DNA of 64,000 nt from Prorocentrum cordatum. Taxonomy: Eukaryota; Sar; Dinophyceae; Prorocentrales; Prorocentraceae. Where the stretch lies: positions 351,179 through 415,178 of the forward strand of contig CAUYUJ010006336.1 in NCBI GenBank assembly GCA_963575745.1. Reading direction: 5' to 3'. The notes under the pieces are model-generated. The model was given only the letters and a program-made list of their open reading frames with translations. It had not been told where the DNA came from and made no database searches. The position numbers and the translations under genes are program-made. Below are positions 9,213 through 17,857 of this stretch, piece after piece (the stretch's first letter is position 1; the number at the start of each line of letters is the position of its first letter).

Positions 9213-10672
9213 AGGGGGCATCACATCAGTCTTGCTGGAGCTACCCTTGCTTTTTGGCGTCGGTGTGGGGCCAGGGCCCAGCCGTCGGCCCCTCGGTCGC
9301 GTCTTTGGGGCCGCTGCGAGGGTATTGCATCCAGGAAAGGCGCCTCCTATTCAAAGTCCATCGAGGCTGGTAAGGATCCAATCTCGGGGGAGTGGAGGGG
9401 TGAGCCCCGCCCACTTTTCCCCTCAGACGATGCCTGTCTTTGGCTTCGTCTGAGGTGAACTCGAATTCGCGAATTCGCCCGTTCGAGTTTTCTTCTCTTT
9501 ACTCGTAGTGTTGCGCGTGTTCGTCCTTTTTCCTGCTTGTTCTATTTGCTCGTCTGTTGCTCTGCGCACTCTGTTCGATTTGGTCGTGCCCTCTCCTCCT
9601 CCTCCCTTTTCTCCTCCTCCTCCTCCTCCTCCCCTCCTCCTCTTCCTCTTCCTCATCGTCCTCCTCCTTTTCCTCCTCGCTCCTCCTCCTCATCCATGAA
9701 ACTCTTGCAATTTTTCAAAACGAATGTGGGCCGCGTTAAGGCGAGAGCCACATTTTGAAAAACATGCGCCCTCAATCCGTGAAGCGAGAGCCACATTTTG
9801 AAAACCACTCGCCCTTAATCCGTGAAGCTCTTGCACATTTTTAGAAAGAATATGCGCCGCGCTAAGGCGAGAGCCACACTTGAAAAACCAACCGCCCTCA
9901 TTTGTGAAACGGTTGCAAGTATTTAAGCATCAGAGTCATACATGGTGAGGAAGTCTCAGGCGAAACGCCCAGCCTGCCCTAAAAACTTGCCTCGGGGTGC
10001 GACAGGGAGAAGTTATTGATAAGGGAAAGGAATGGTGGAGGAGGAGGAGGAGAAGCAGGAGGAGGATGGGGAGGAGGAGGATGCCTCGTGGCCTCGTCAC
10101 GGTCGCCCGCCGTTGCAGCCTTTCCCGCCGGCCCGCGCTTCCGGGCCTCGACCGTCTCTGGTGCGCTCCTTCCTCGTCATTCTGAGGTTTCCCTCTCTTC
10201 CCTTGTTCCCATCGTACTTATGGACCACATCTCAGAAATCACTTCGCCAGAAAATAATCGAAACGGTGTTTGCCCGACACGCTGGCGAAGTTTTTGAATC
10301 GTGCATATTTGGCCGTGTCGCACTGGGCGGGTGGCGATCGGCAGGCGCTCTGCGGACCAGGACCTGGCCTCAACGCTTTGCGCTCCCCTGAGCGCGTGGC
10401 GGCTCTGTCGCTCCCGCCAGGCGGACGGCCGGTACAGCACCCTCGAGGCGCCAGCGTGCTCGCCAGCTTGACAGGAAGGAGCGGGATTGTGCGGGGTTGG
10501 GGTGGTGGCCCCTGGGCACATTTTTTTGTCTTCTCCGTCGCCGGGCGCCCACGTGGTAGATGATCAGAAATCGAAAGGTGGAGAAAGAGAGGGGGCAAGA
10601 GGATGGTAAGGGACAAGATGCAAGACGAGAGATGAGCGGGGAAGGGGATAGTGATTCTGCAGGCTTGCGCCA
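9213..10672. other. intergenic, low-complexity DNA
   Basis: No gene is supported. It contains a CCT-rich tract (about 9590-9690) and a short tandem repeat at 9697-9925, where GAAxCxCTTGCA / GGCGAGAGCCACA(TT)TTGAAAA blocks recur about 2.5 times. A GGA-rich stretch lies at 10030-10085. Open frames here come from the low-complexity tracts. Confidence 0.5.
9697..9925. repeat. short tandem repeat, about 2.5 units
   Basis: Blocks GGCGAGAGCCACATTTTGAA and CGCCCTyAATCCGTGAA recur in order, some internally deleted. The unit is roughly 120 bp when complete. Confidence 0.6.
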
Positions 10673-11026
10673 CATCCGCCGACCCCTCTGTAAACTACTG
10701 CGCGTCCAGGACTGCATTCCACCAGGCCATCGTGGGCCGTCTGGAGGCCATCTTGGGCCGTCTGGAGGCCATCGTGGGCGTCTTGGAACGATTTTTCGGC
10801 GACGATGGGCCCTGTGGGCCCGTGCTGGGAACCTCTTGGAACGCCCAAGGGCCTGTATTGGAGCTCCAAAGCGAGCCTGGGGAGGGCCAGACCCCCCCTG
10901 GTGAGTTCGGCCGGGGGTCTTGCGCGGCCAAAGGGGGGGTCGAATTTCTGGTCTGGGGTCCCAGGGGGGGCTTACGTAGGGGGGGGAAGGATCTCACACA
11001 CCTAGACCCACAAGGGGTCGGCGGAT
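10673..11026. mobile_element. E-family non-autonomous element, copy E1
   Basis: Bounded by the inverted repeat CATCCGCCGACCCCT (10673-10687) and its complement AGGGGTCGGCGGAT (11013-11026). The upstream 20 bases are also shared with copy E2 (41522-42805). The interior holds three degenerate units of a GGGCCRTCTTGGAGGCC minisatellite (10735-10795), and the last 100 bp are highly similar to the end of E2. No coding capacity is supported. Confidence 0.65.
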
Positions 11027-11039
11027 TTCGCTCCGAGTG

Positions 11040-11135
11040 GCGTCGAGGAGCGTCGGCAAGCGTCGGTTAGCGTCGGTTCGCAAGCGCCAGAAACAGCAAG
11101 ACGGCACAGGAGGCTCCCCTGAGTTGCCGCCGAAG
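11040..11135. repeat. dispersed repeat D, copy 1
   Basis: Block containing GCGTCGGTTCGCAAGCG and GGAGGCTCCCCTGAGTTGCC; a diverged copy lies at 15410-15497. Confidence 0.5.
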
Positions 11136-11417
11136 GGCTCGGCCGAGTCCTCGCGACTCCTCGGAGGGCGCCCGGGGGCTCCTCTCGGCCGCTTCCTTGG
11201 AGGCCCCGACCCTCGACGCGTGCTCCGCCCCCGCCCCCGCCCATCCCGGCCTCTGCGCCCTTCGTCGTGCGTGGCCGCCCGGCTCGGGCGCCCCGTCGTC
11301 GGCGGCGACCGCCGAGCCGTGCCCTCGCTTAGGTCCACGGGCTCGGGCAGCTCGAGGGGCGGCGCAGGGGGGGCCTCGGCGCCGTCCAGCCCCTGGTGAC
11401 GAAGAGGGGGCGTGCAC

Positions 11418-11516
11418 GCTGGACCCGCCCTGCCTGGCGCTTTCTGCGCGCCAGGGAGGGCGGTCCCGGCGCAGACCCGAGAGACCCGCGCGGACCTCGA
11501 AGAGTTTATGTCGATG
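11418..11516. repeat. H-family hairpin, diverged copy H1
   Basis: Resembles the H2 hairpin at 12266-12425: CTGGACCCGCCCTGCCTGGCG, then CCAGGGAGGGCGGTCC, then a GCGCGGA...AGAGTTTATGT tail. The left arm is mostly missing. Confidence 0.45.
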
Positions 11517-11921
11517 CCGTGGTTTCTGTCTCTGTCCCTTCTTTCACGGGTGTCTCCCGCGCGCGGTGTTGCACGGTTGTAATTCCTCAGGCCCCGCTTC
11601 GGACGCTTGAATGGTGCGGCACGTTCGCTCGGCCTCGACGTGTGCGGCGGGCGTGTGCTTGCGCGCGCCGTGATGTACGACTTCTGATCGTCGCCCTTCC
11701 ATCGCGCTGGCTGAGCGGTGATGCGTTCGTGCGTGCCTCCCTGATCGTGGGCTGTGCTTTGCCGTGCTGGAGTGCGCAGCATGGTTCTCGTTTTGTGTGA
11801 TTGCGATCGGCGGGTCCAGCATATCAATCGAGGTGCTCCGTTCGTCCGAGATTGCCTCAGCCGCGGGCACACGCTGCCAGCACATCCATTCTCTCAGTAT
11901 GACGGCTGTGTGAAGGGCAGT

Positions 11922-12086
11922 CCTAAGTCGGGCTCGTCCCTCTATAGGAGGAATCTTCAAACATAGTCAAACAATAGTTTCGGGACGATTTGTTTTTAGT
12001 ATTTTTTGACTATTGTTGATTATCTGTAAGATTATTTTGCATTTTTCGTCCGGAGTCCGCCTGTAGGGGGACATGCCCGACCTAAG
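11922..12086. mobile_element. T-family MITE-like element, copy T1
   Basis: 165-bp AT-richer block with imperfect terminal inverted repeats CCTAAGTCGGGCTCGTCCC and GGGACATGCCCGACCTAAG. It is related to the copy at 39311-39480. It is too short to code; transposition would need proteins in trans. No clear target duplication is seen for this copy. Confidence 0.65.
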
Positions 12087-12265
12087 TTTGCAGGGGTCCC
12101 AGATCTTGCCGAACCTGTCATCCAGCGGTCTGCGACAAGCCCCGCCACCATGCCAGCGCAGCAGCGCAGCTGGACAGATGTCGAGTTCGATGTCCGCTCC
12201 AGCTCGGTGCTTTGCCTAAAGTCGTGCGGGTCTTTAGTGCCCTCTTTCGAAGAAGAAAAAACGCC

Positions 12266-12425
12266 ATAAACATAAACTGTTGGCGCTGCGCGCGGATTTC
12301 TTGGATCCCCGCTGGACCCCCTTGCGGCGCCTCCGGCGCCGCCCCTGGCGCGCTCCGCGCACCAGGGAGGGGGGTCCAGCGCGGATCCAAGAAATCCGCG
12401 CGGAACGCCAACAGTTTATGTTTAT
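12266..12425. repeat. H-family long hairpin, copy H2
   Basis: 160-bp fold-back. The left arm runs from ATAAACATAAACTGTTGGCG through GCGCGGATTTCTTGGATCC, and the right arm is its reverse complement, ending CGCCAACAGTTTATGTTTAT. Arms are about 70 bp around a GC-rich loop. A structured RNA or fold-back transposon is possible. Confidence 0.75.
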
Positions 12426-12429
12426 ATCC

Positions 12430-13260
12430 TTGATTTCTTCTGATTCTTCTTCTATTCTTCTCGTCCGCAGCTTCGATCTCCTTGTCCTTCCTGCCTCCCC
12501 CTTCCCTCCCTCCTTCGGCCTCCCTCTTGAAGGCACATTGGGATCTTGGGTTTCTAAGGCGTCTCGATGGCATCTTGAGGGCCTGCTTGGGGGCCCGTCG
12601 GAGGGTTCGGTGCAGTCTTGGGTGCGATGGTCGCACCGAGCTCTTCCGAAGAGCTCAGTACGAAGTAGAGACCATGTTGGGGCCGTCGTGTAGCCCCCTG
12701 GGGCCGACTTGGGGGTCTCCACCAAAGCGATCTGAAGCCGAACAGCTTCGGAAGCACATGCTATAGATCTTATGTTTTTTTCAACGGTTTTTGCCCGTAC
12801 GGCCTCGCTGGTCCCTTGGACGCTTTTTGGGGCGTCTTGGACAGATCTGGGGAGATCGTGGAGCCTTGGGGGCTCGTTTGGCAGCTTTTCGATTGCCTTG
12901 GGGCGACTTGCAGTCATGTCGGGGCGGTCTTCTGTTATCTTTGCGCCGTCTCGATGTCGACAAGCGCGCCGAGCAGCAACTCGGGGGGGGGGGGGGGCAG
13001 ACTGTTGACCCCGCGCGCGGGTGGGGGGCGGTGTCGGGGACATTGCAGACCCCTTGCCAGACATGCCCCAACGTGCCGAAAGCACGGTAGTGGATTCGGA
13101 AATCGTAGAGCTATCACGTGCGTGTCACCAGTATGATATTGATGTTATTGTTTTTTGGGGTGTTGTTAGATGTGTGTTGTTTGCTTGTCGCACTACGTAC
13201 CTGTCTATATGTATCTATGTTTGCTAGCCAGTTGACCCTAAGCAGTGAGTTCTTGCAATC
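12430..13260. other. no gene seen
   Basis: Unique-looking GC-rich sequence with a poly-G run near 12986. Open frames exist on both strands but show no domain, codon bias or splice framework that I can support. Confidence 0.4.
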
Positions 13261-13264
13261 CACG

Positions 13265-13500
13265 TGGTGCAGTCTAAGTGGCGCTACGCAATGCAAAACG
13301 ATGCATAGCAATGCAAAGTAATGCGCTGTAATGCAAAGGAATGCAAAGCAATGCAAATCAATGCAACGCAAAGCAATTCGACGCAACTCAACGCAACGCA
13401 ACGCAAATCAACGCAATTCAACGCAATGCAGAGAAACACCGAGCAATGCAGAGCAAGTCAACGTTGTGCAACGCAACGCAAAGCAGTGCAACGCGAACGC
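13265..13500. repeat. degenerate ATGCAAAGCA / AACGC array
   Basis: About 235 bp of 5- and 10-base units (GCAAT, CAACG, AATGCAAAGC). The open frames rich in Asn/Gln/Cys or Met/Gln here are products of the repeat. Confidence 0.85.
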
Positions 13501-14083
13501 AAGGCCCCTTACCCGTCTCGGGCTCGAATGCTCGGGGGGTCGTTTTCACCGACATTGGCGCGTAAGCTGCCCGTGTAAGTTCGCGTGCAAGCGCACTCGC
13601 TTCCAGTGTGGCGTTCCGCGTTGGCGGCCCGCGTACGCAGTCGCGTAAGATCGAGATAGCCAAGGCTCTGATATAAGGACCGCTTAGGGCTTAGGAGGGG
13701 CTCGGGGTTTTGGGCCGTTCCTTATTGTTCAGTCGTCTAACCTGTTTGTGGCCCGTGGCCAGAAACAAATCCCCGTCGTTCTTTATTATGCGTTCCCTAT
13801 AATGGCACGATGACTGTAAGTCAACCCGCGCTGTACGGATGTGCAACTTTCCAAGGTTTCCCTTGCATCCTTCCCCTTCGGCCCATCCTTGAACGCTTTC
13901 GCTGGTCGCGCCCTGCTCGCAAAGTGTCGACATGACCTTCAAGGCCCTGGCATCCTTCTCGTGCCTCCTTCTCGTACGGGCTGTCTGTGTGCCATCTCGC
14001 GTAAGACCCGTTTTTGTTCGTCGCTCATCCGGGAGGCCTCTGCAGGTGCGCGCCCCGCCCCCCTTCGCGCGGCAGAACGCCCG
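13501..14083. other. no gene seen
   Basis: No recognisable repeat or domain. It could be promoter or 5' UTR of the candidate secreted-protein gene that starts at 14084. Confidence 0.3.
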
Positions 14084-14197
14084 ATGGCGCTCCCCACCCG
14101 GGTCTCCGCGGCCCTGGCGCTCGTCCTGGCGGCGGCCGGGGCGGCGCCCCCCGAGGGCTGCGCCGCGGCGGCCGAGGATCGGAGGGGTGCCGAAGCC
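14084..14197 (+). CDS. candidate host exon 1: signal peptide
   Basis: ATG-initiated segment MALPTRVSAALALVLAAAGA followed by APPEGC: basic residue, hydrophobic core and small residues, a textbook secretory signal peptide with likely cleavage near Ala-Gly-Ala-Ala. A donor-like GTGCGG begins at 14198, and ending there leaves phase 0, matching the proposed second exon. The start and donor are inferred. The alternative is a chance GC-rich ORF. See the candidate exons at 14880, 23302 and 30000. Confidence 0.4.
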
Positions 14198-14271
14198 GTG
14201 CGGAGGAGGCCCGCACGGAGCGCTCGGCCTCTGCCTGGGCTGACAGTCTCTAGGCCTCCCAGGTCACCACC

Positions 14272-14440
14272 GCCCACGAAACCACCCCAACCCAACCCGA
14301 AGGCTCCGATTTGCCCTCGATTTCCGGTGGGGTGGGGGCATGGGAACATGGAAAAACACACATGAAGCCCGTACCTCCTCCAACCCGAAATTCAGGCGAA
14401 ATTCGGGTCTTCGGGTTGGGTGGGGGTGGTCTGGTAGGTA
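14272..14440. mobile_element. M-family MITE-like element, copy MA
   Basis: Terminal inverted repeats of about 28 bp: AAACCACCCCAACCCAACCCGAAG at left, CTTCGGGTTGGGTGGGGGTGGT at right. The interior has TCCGATTTGCCCTC and AACCCGAAATTC. It is directly followed by an R-family repeat, as at 23.7 kb. Confidence 0.75.
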
Positions 14441-14459
14441 GTCAGGTCAGGTCGGAGCG

Positions 14460-14670
14460 GCTGTGCGGTCGCATGGTCGCGCCACATCGCTGCCGCTCGC
14501 CGATGCATCGGCGATGCATCGGCGGTGCGGCGCGATGTGGAGCCCGATCTCTTCCGCGCCGACGGCGCCGATGTATCGGCGATGCATCTGCGATGCGGCG
14601 GCGATGCGGCGCGATCCTCCGACCACATCTACTCGGACCCCGTCTGGGAGGCTTCGCAGTCGATACCGAT
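14460..14670. repeat. R-family ATGCATCGGCG repeat, copy R1
   Basis: Contains repeated GATGCATCGGCGATG units and the conserved tail GCGGCGCGATCCTCCGACCAC...TCGGACCCC. Copies occur at 23713, 29320 and 40868. Internal self-complementarity (GATGCATC) gives strong hairpins. Confidence 0.75.
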
Positions 14671-14879
14671 AGTGAGGATGCATAAAGTCTTCCCAGAGGT
14701 ACCCCTCGTAACCCTTGCCTCCTCGGTCCACCCCTACCCTGCCCCCACCCCTCTTCGATGGCCAGTGCCGCTCGAGAGCTCCGGCTTGGGCGTGCAAGGC
14801 CCTTGCATCCTCACTGTGCGTACTTCCTCCATCGGCTCTGGCAGTGCTCCGTCGGGGCTTTTTGGGGCCTCTCCCGGAG

Positions 14880-14940
14880 GAGAGCGACGGGGTGGGGCTG
14901 CTGCAGGCGGCGGGCCGCAGCGCGCAGGCGTTCGCAGAGG
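14880..14940 (+). CDS. candidate host exon 2
   Basis: After an acceptor-like pyrimidine stretch ending in AG (14878-14879), the sequence reads ESDGVGLLQAAGRSAQAFAE. A 'GLLQ' segment soon after a signal peptide is common in predicted dinoflagellate secreted proteins (remembered pattern, not checked). The exon starts in phase 0, compatible with exon 1. The 3' boundary is uncertain; a GC-type donor may follow. Confidence 0.3.
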
Positions 14941-15963
14941 GGCACCCTGTGCACGCACCCATACCCATAGGGGGTGGCGGAGGGAGTCATGGGTGCGCGT
15001 GTTGCTGGAGGGGCCTCCCCGCTCGCAGGGGAGCCCCACCCAGGGTCCGAGGATCCGCACCCACACCCTCAGCCGGTGCTTGTTTTTGAATTCAACAACC
15101 AGCCCCCCGACCCCCCACGGGTTTTTGAATTCAAAGTCAGATTTTTGTATTCAAAAACAGGTGCTGGCTTATCGAATTCAGTTTTTTGGGGGGAATGCAA
15201 AAACCAGCCCCCCGACCCCCCACGGGCATGGGAGTGTGCTGTTAGATCCTCGACTGGGCCTGGGCCAAGGCCACCCCGTGCCCCGAGGCTGGTGTGCAGA
15301 GCCCCGCGACCTCGGCCATGACGGGCGCGCTCGGGGCAGAGCATGGGAGCCTTGCGTGCCTTCGTGGGTGCGTCTTTGGAGCGCACTAGTGTCGATTAGC
15401 GTCTGGTAATCAGGTTGGCGTCGATTCAGCGCGGATCAGCGTCGATTCGCAAGAGCCGACAAGATGGTATGGGAGGCTCCCGTGAGTTGCCACCGAAGAC
15501 GTACGTACCCTCGGATCCGGGCGTTGCATTTGTTTCACAACGGGTGTTTTTCCCCCGTGTCTGGCCCCAGGACCCTCGCAGATCGATCCGGCTCGGGGAA
15601 GGTGGCTGAAGGATGGGGGATGGGGGCCCAGGGTGGTGTTACCAGCCTGGCAACACCCCTCTCCCTAGGACTGGCATCACCTCACCTGGATGCCGATCTT
15701 ACGGATTCCCTCGGTGTCTGAGGTCGCATCCCCAGGGCGGCCATTGTATCTGGGCACGCCCAAGCGAGGGACAGGGGCGAGCCGGGGGCTGGCCCTGTCG
15801 TGCAGAGCCTCCAGGCCTCGGCCAGGACGGGCGTGTGCGCACGCCATTCGCCGAGCGGGCTCCGCGACCCGCAGAGTGCCTACTCGCAAACGCCCGAATA
15901 ACCATACGCTTTTGTATGGTGTAATCTATGTGTGTGTGTATATATATGTAGATATATGCATAT
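14941..15963. other. intron-like region with small direct repeats
   Basis: No gene is supported. Contents: an exact 25-bp direct repeat (15097-15121 and 15202-15226) within AATTC-rich spacers; a second copy of repeat D (15410-15497); a partial duplication of GTGCAGAGCC...CCTCGGCCA-GACGGGCG at about 15290-15330 and 15800-15835; and a TGTG/TATA-rich tail (15930-15963) that is the insertion context of the next element. Confidence 0.5.
15410..15497. repeat. dispersed repeat D, copy 2
   Basis: Partner of 11040-11135: GCGTCGATTCGCAAG, then GGAGGCTCCCGTGAGTTGCC and ACCGAAG. Confidence 0.5.
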
Positions 15964-16054
15964 ATGTGAGTTTGTACGCGTTTTCCGCAGAAGGGGAGGC
16001 CTTCGGACAACACGGTGCTTTCTGTTGCATCCGTAGTCGCTCCTTTCTTGTTCA
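15964..16054 (+). repeat. split direct repeat A1
   Basis: 91 bp from ATGTGAGTTTGTACGCG to CCTTTCTTGTTCA, essentially identical to A2 at 22777-22867. Confidence 0.95.
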
Positions 16055-16141
16055 GATAGGCCCGCCCGGGCCGCTCGTTCTGGCGCCACGCAGTTCCCGC
16101 AGGACAGGCTTCACTTTCTGTACTCCGTCCTCCGAGACGTC

Positions 16142-16492
16142 GTGGCCTTCAGCTATCCGGCCCGCGAGCCGGTCTGCCATTGTCATTTTGAGGGAAATCA
16201 GTGCGAGCCTCTTTCGGACACGGGCTGCAGGCACATCGAGCGCGTTCTGACACGACAGTTGGATTCAGTCCAGAGCCAGCTCAGTACATCGGTGACGGTG
16301 ACGTTCTGCATCAGCCTCGCCTTCAGCTTCAGCTTGGTCTGTTTCTTGGCCGGGCTTCTCGTGGGTCGGTGTACCTCGCGACGCACTTCGACGCCGACTC
16401 CGTCGGCTCCCATTTTCGAGCAGCAGGCGGCAACCCGTGTGAGGAGTGGTCCAGCGACCCCAGCTTCATTGCGGCTCGCTGATCAACAATGA
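16142..16492 (+). CDS. YR element small membrane ORF
   Basis: 116 codons with one clear hydrophobic helix at about residues 51-75 (VTVTFCISLAFSFSLVCFLAG) and Ser/Thr/Pro-rich, basic flanks. Its TGA overlaps the ATG of the gag-like ORF (ATGA at 16489-16492), an arrangement suggesting coupled translation or reinitiation. I recognise no family. It could also be a leader ORF with no product. The start is the first in-frame ATG; the upstream boundary is unproven. Confidence 0.45.
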   Translation: MAFSYPAREPVCHCHFEGNQCEPLSDTGCRHIERVLTRQLDSVQSQLSTSVTVTFCISLAFSFSLVCFLAGLLVGRCTSRRTSTPTPSAPIFEQQAATRVRSGPATPASLRLADQQ

Positions 16493-17643
16493 GTGCTTTG
16501 GATATCAAAGAGAGGCAAATCTTGGTGCGCTACGATGACGATCCTAACTTTGCCTGGCATCATCGTGTATTGCTCGTTCGGATCTCTTCGGGCAAGTGGG
16601 TGGTCCTCACCCCGACAGGTGACTTGCAGATCCTGGACACCGCCACGGTCAGGTTCGAGCCGCTGGCTCGGGGCAGACCTGTGCCAGAGAGGTGTCGGAA
16701 CGACTGCTTCCTTTTCGACCCGATCCCTGTTAGGGAGCTCAGCGAGGCCATCGCGCGTGCGAAGGTGCTGGCCGACATCGCTGGGGAAGACATCGAGGTG
16801 GACGACGCCGAGGTCTGGGTGGTCTCTGACACGTCCCACCCGCGGTTCGGGGAGCAGGTCGAGCCTGGCATCTTGGACGACGCTGGGCGGGCCCTGCTCC
16901 GGGACACCAAGGGGGTGGTGCAGCTCGACGCCAACGACGCCTCGACGGAGGTGCACGTGGAGCGCGTCAACCAGAACGACCTGGCGGACTGGAAGAGTCG
17001 GGTCGGCGGTGGAGGCGACCTGCGACTCCTCGGCACCTTCCGCACGACAGGAGGCAAGCGTTTCCTCCAGGCGAAGGACGCAGTCAGCAAGCTCGAGGAG
17101 ACTAAGTTCGACGACTTCCCGTTTGCTGACCCGCGTGCGGTCAAAGAGTATCTGGACGGGATCTTGGAGACCACCGATGGCTCGTTCGACAGCTACCATC
17201 AGAACTGGTGCGTGGCGGCCGGGGTCTCGCCCAACAGTGGGATCGCACATGACCATCGCATCATCCTGGAGGCGCTGCGCTTGGGGCTCACCTATGACCA
17301 GTACAACCTGGCAAACTCTGCCATGGGCGAGCAGCTCGTCAGGAGGCTCATCCAGCATGAGCTCGCGGTGGAGAAGGACGCGAAGCACCCCGACTACAGC
17401 GGGCTCGGCTACATGTTGGCGGGCTCGACTGAGGACAAGGGGCGCGTGGCCGTTCCCAAGTTCACCAGGTGGGTCGCCGAGAAGCAGCACCAGCGGGCTT
17501 TTACCCTCAAGCAGTCTCGTCTACTTCGGGAGGAGCGGGCTGCCGAGGACAAGAGGCGCGGCGGCGGCCAGAAGGGTTTCAAGGGCGCCTCCAAGGGGAA
17601 CAAGGGCGACGCCGCCGACGGCGGCAAGGGAGGGCAGGGCTAG
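16489..17643 (+). CDS. YR element gag-like protein
   Basis: 384 codons in the first-ORF position of a YR element. The protein is mostly charged and helical, lacks a zinc knuckle, and ends in a basic Gly/Lys/Arg-rich tail (GGGQKGFKG...) suited to nucleic-acid binding. A long alternative frame covers the same interval but its composition (Ser/Arg/Thr-rich) marks it as a shadow. I infer a structural, RNA-binding role from position and tail, not from a recognised domain. Confidence 0.65.
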   Translation: MSALDIKERQILVRYDDDPNFAWHHRVLLVRISSGKWVVLTPTGDLQILDTATVRFEPLARGRPVPERCRNDCFLFDPIPVRELSEAIARAKVLADIAGEDIEVDDAEVWVVSDTSHPRFGEQVEPGILDDAGRALLRDTKGVVQLDANDASTEVHVERVNQNDLADWKSRVGGGGDLRLLGTFRTTGGKRFLQAKDAVSKLEETKFDDFPFADPRAVKEYLDGILETTDGSFDSYHQNWCVAAGVSPNSGIAHDHRIILEALRLGLTYDQYNLANSAMGEQLVRRLIQHELAVEKDAKHPDYSGLGYMLAGSTEDKGRVAVPKFTRWVAEKQHQRAFTLKQSRLLREERAAEDKRRGGGQKGFKGASKGNKGDAADGGKGGQG

Positions 17644-17857
17644 CAGCCTTCGCTGCCCACGCGGGACCGAGTACCTGGTCGGTCTCGCCGTCACTAACTT
17701 CGTACAGGTAGGAGCCTCCAGTCAGTTGCTTCGGGCTCTGAGTTTTGTATGCCGTGGTCTTCGCGATCGCGGTCGGCGGCGGCATGGTGATCCTCTCCCT
17801 CTGCCAGCTCGCTTGGTGAAGGGCTCCCTCGGGGGCTCCGGACGCCGGTGGCGAGGA

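Noticed and set aside
10994-11872. 292-codon minus-strand ORF
   Set aside because: Arg/Pro/Ala composition of GC-rich DNA, no domain, and it crosses repeat D and the H1 hairpin.
16493-17640. First third of the 1798-codon plus-strand frame
   Set aside because: Ser/Arg/Thr-rich shadow of the gag-like ORF in the neighbouring frame; real coding in this frame starts after 17643.
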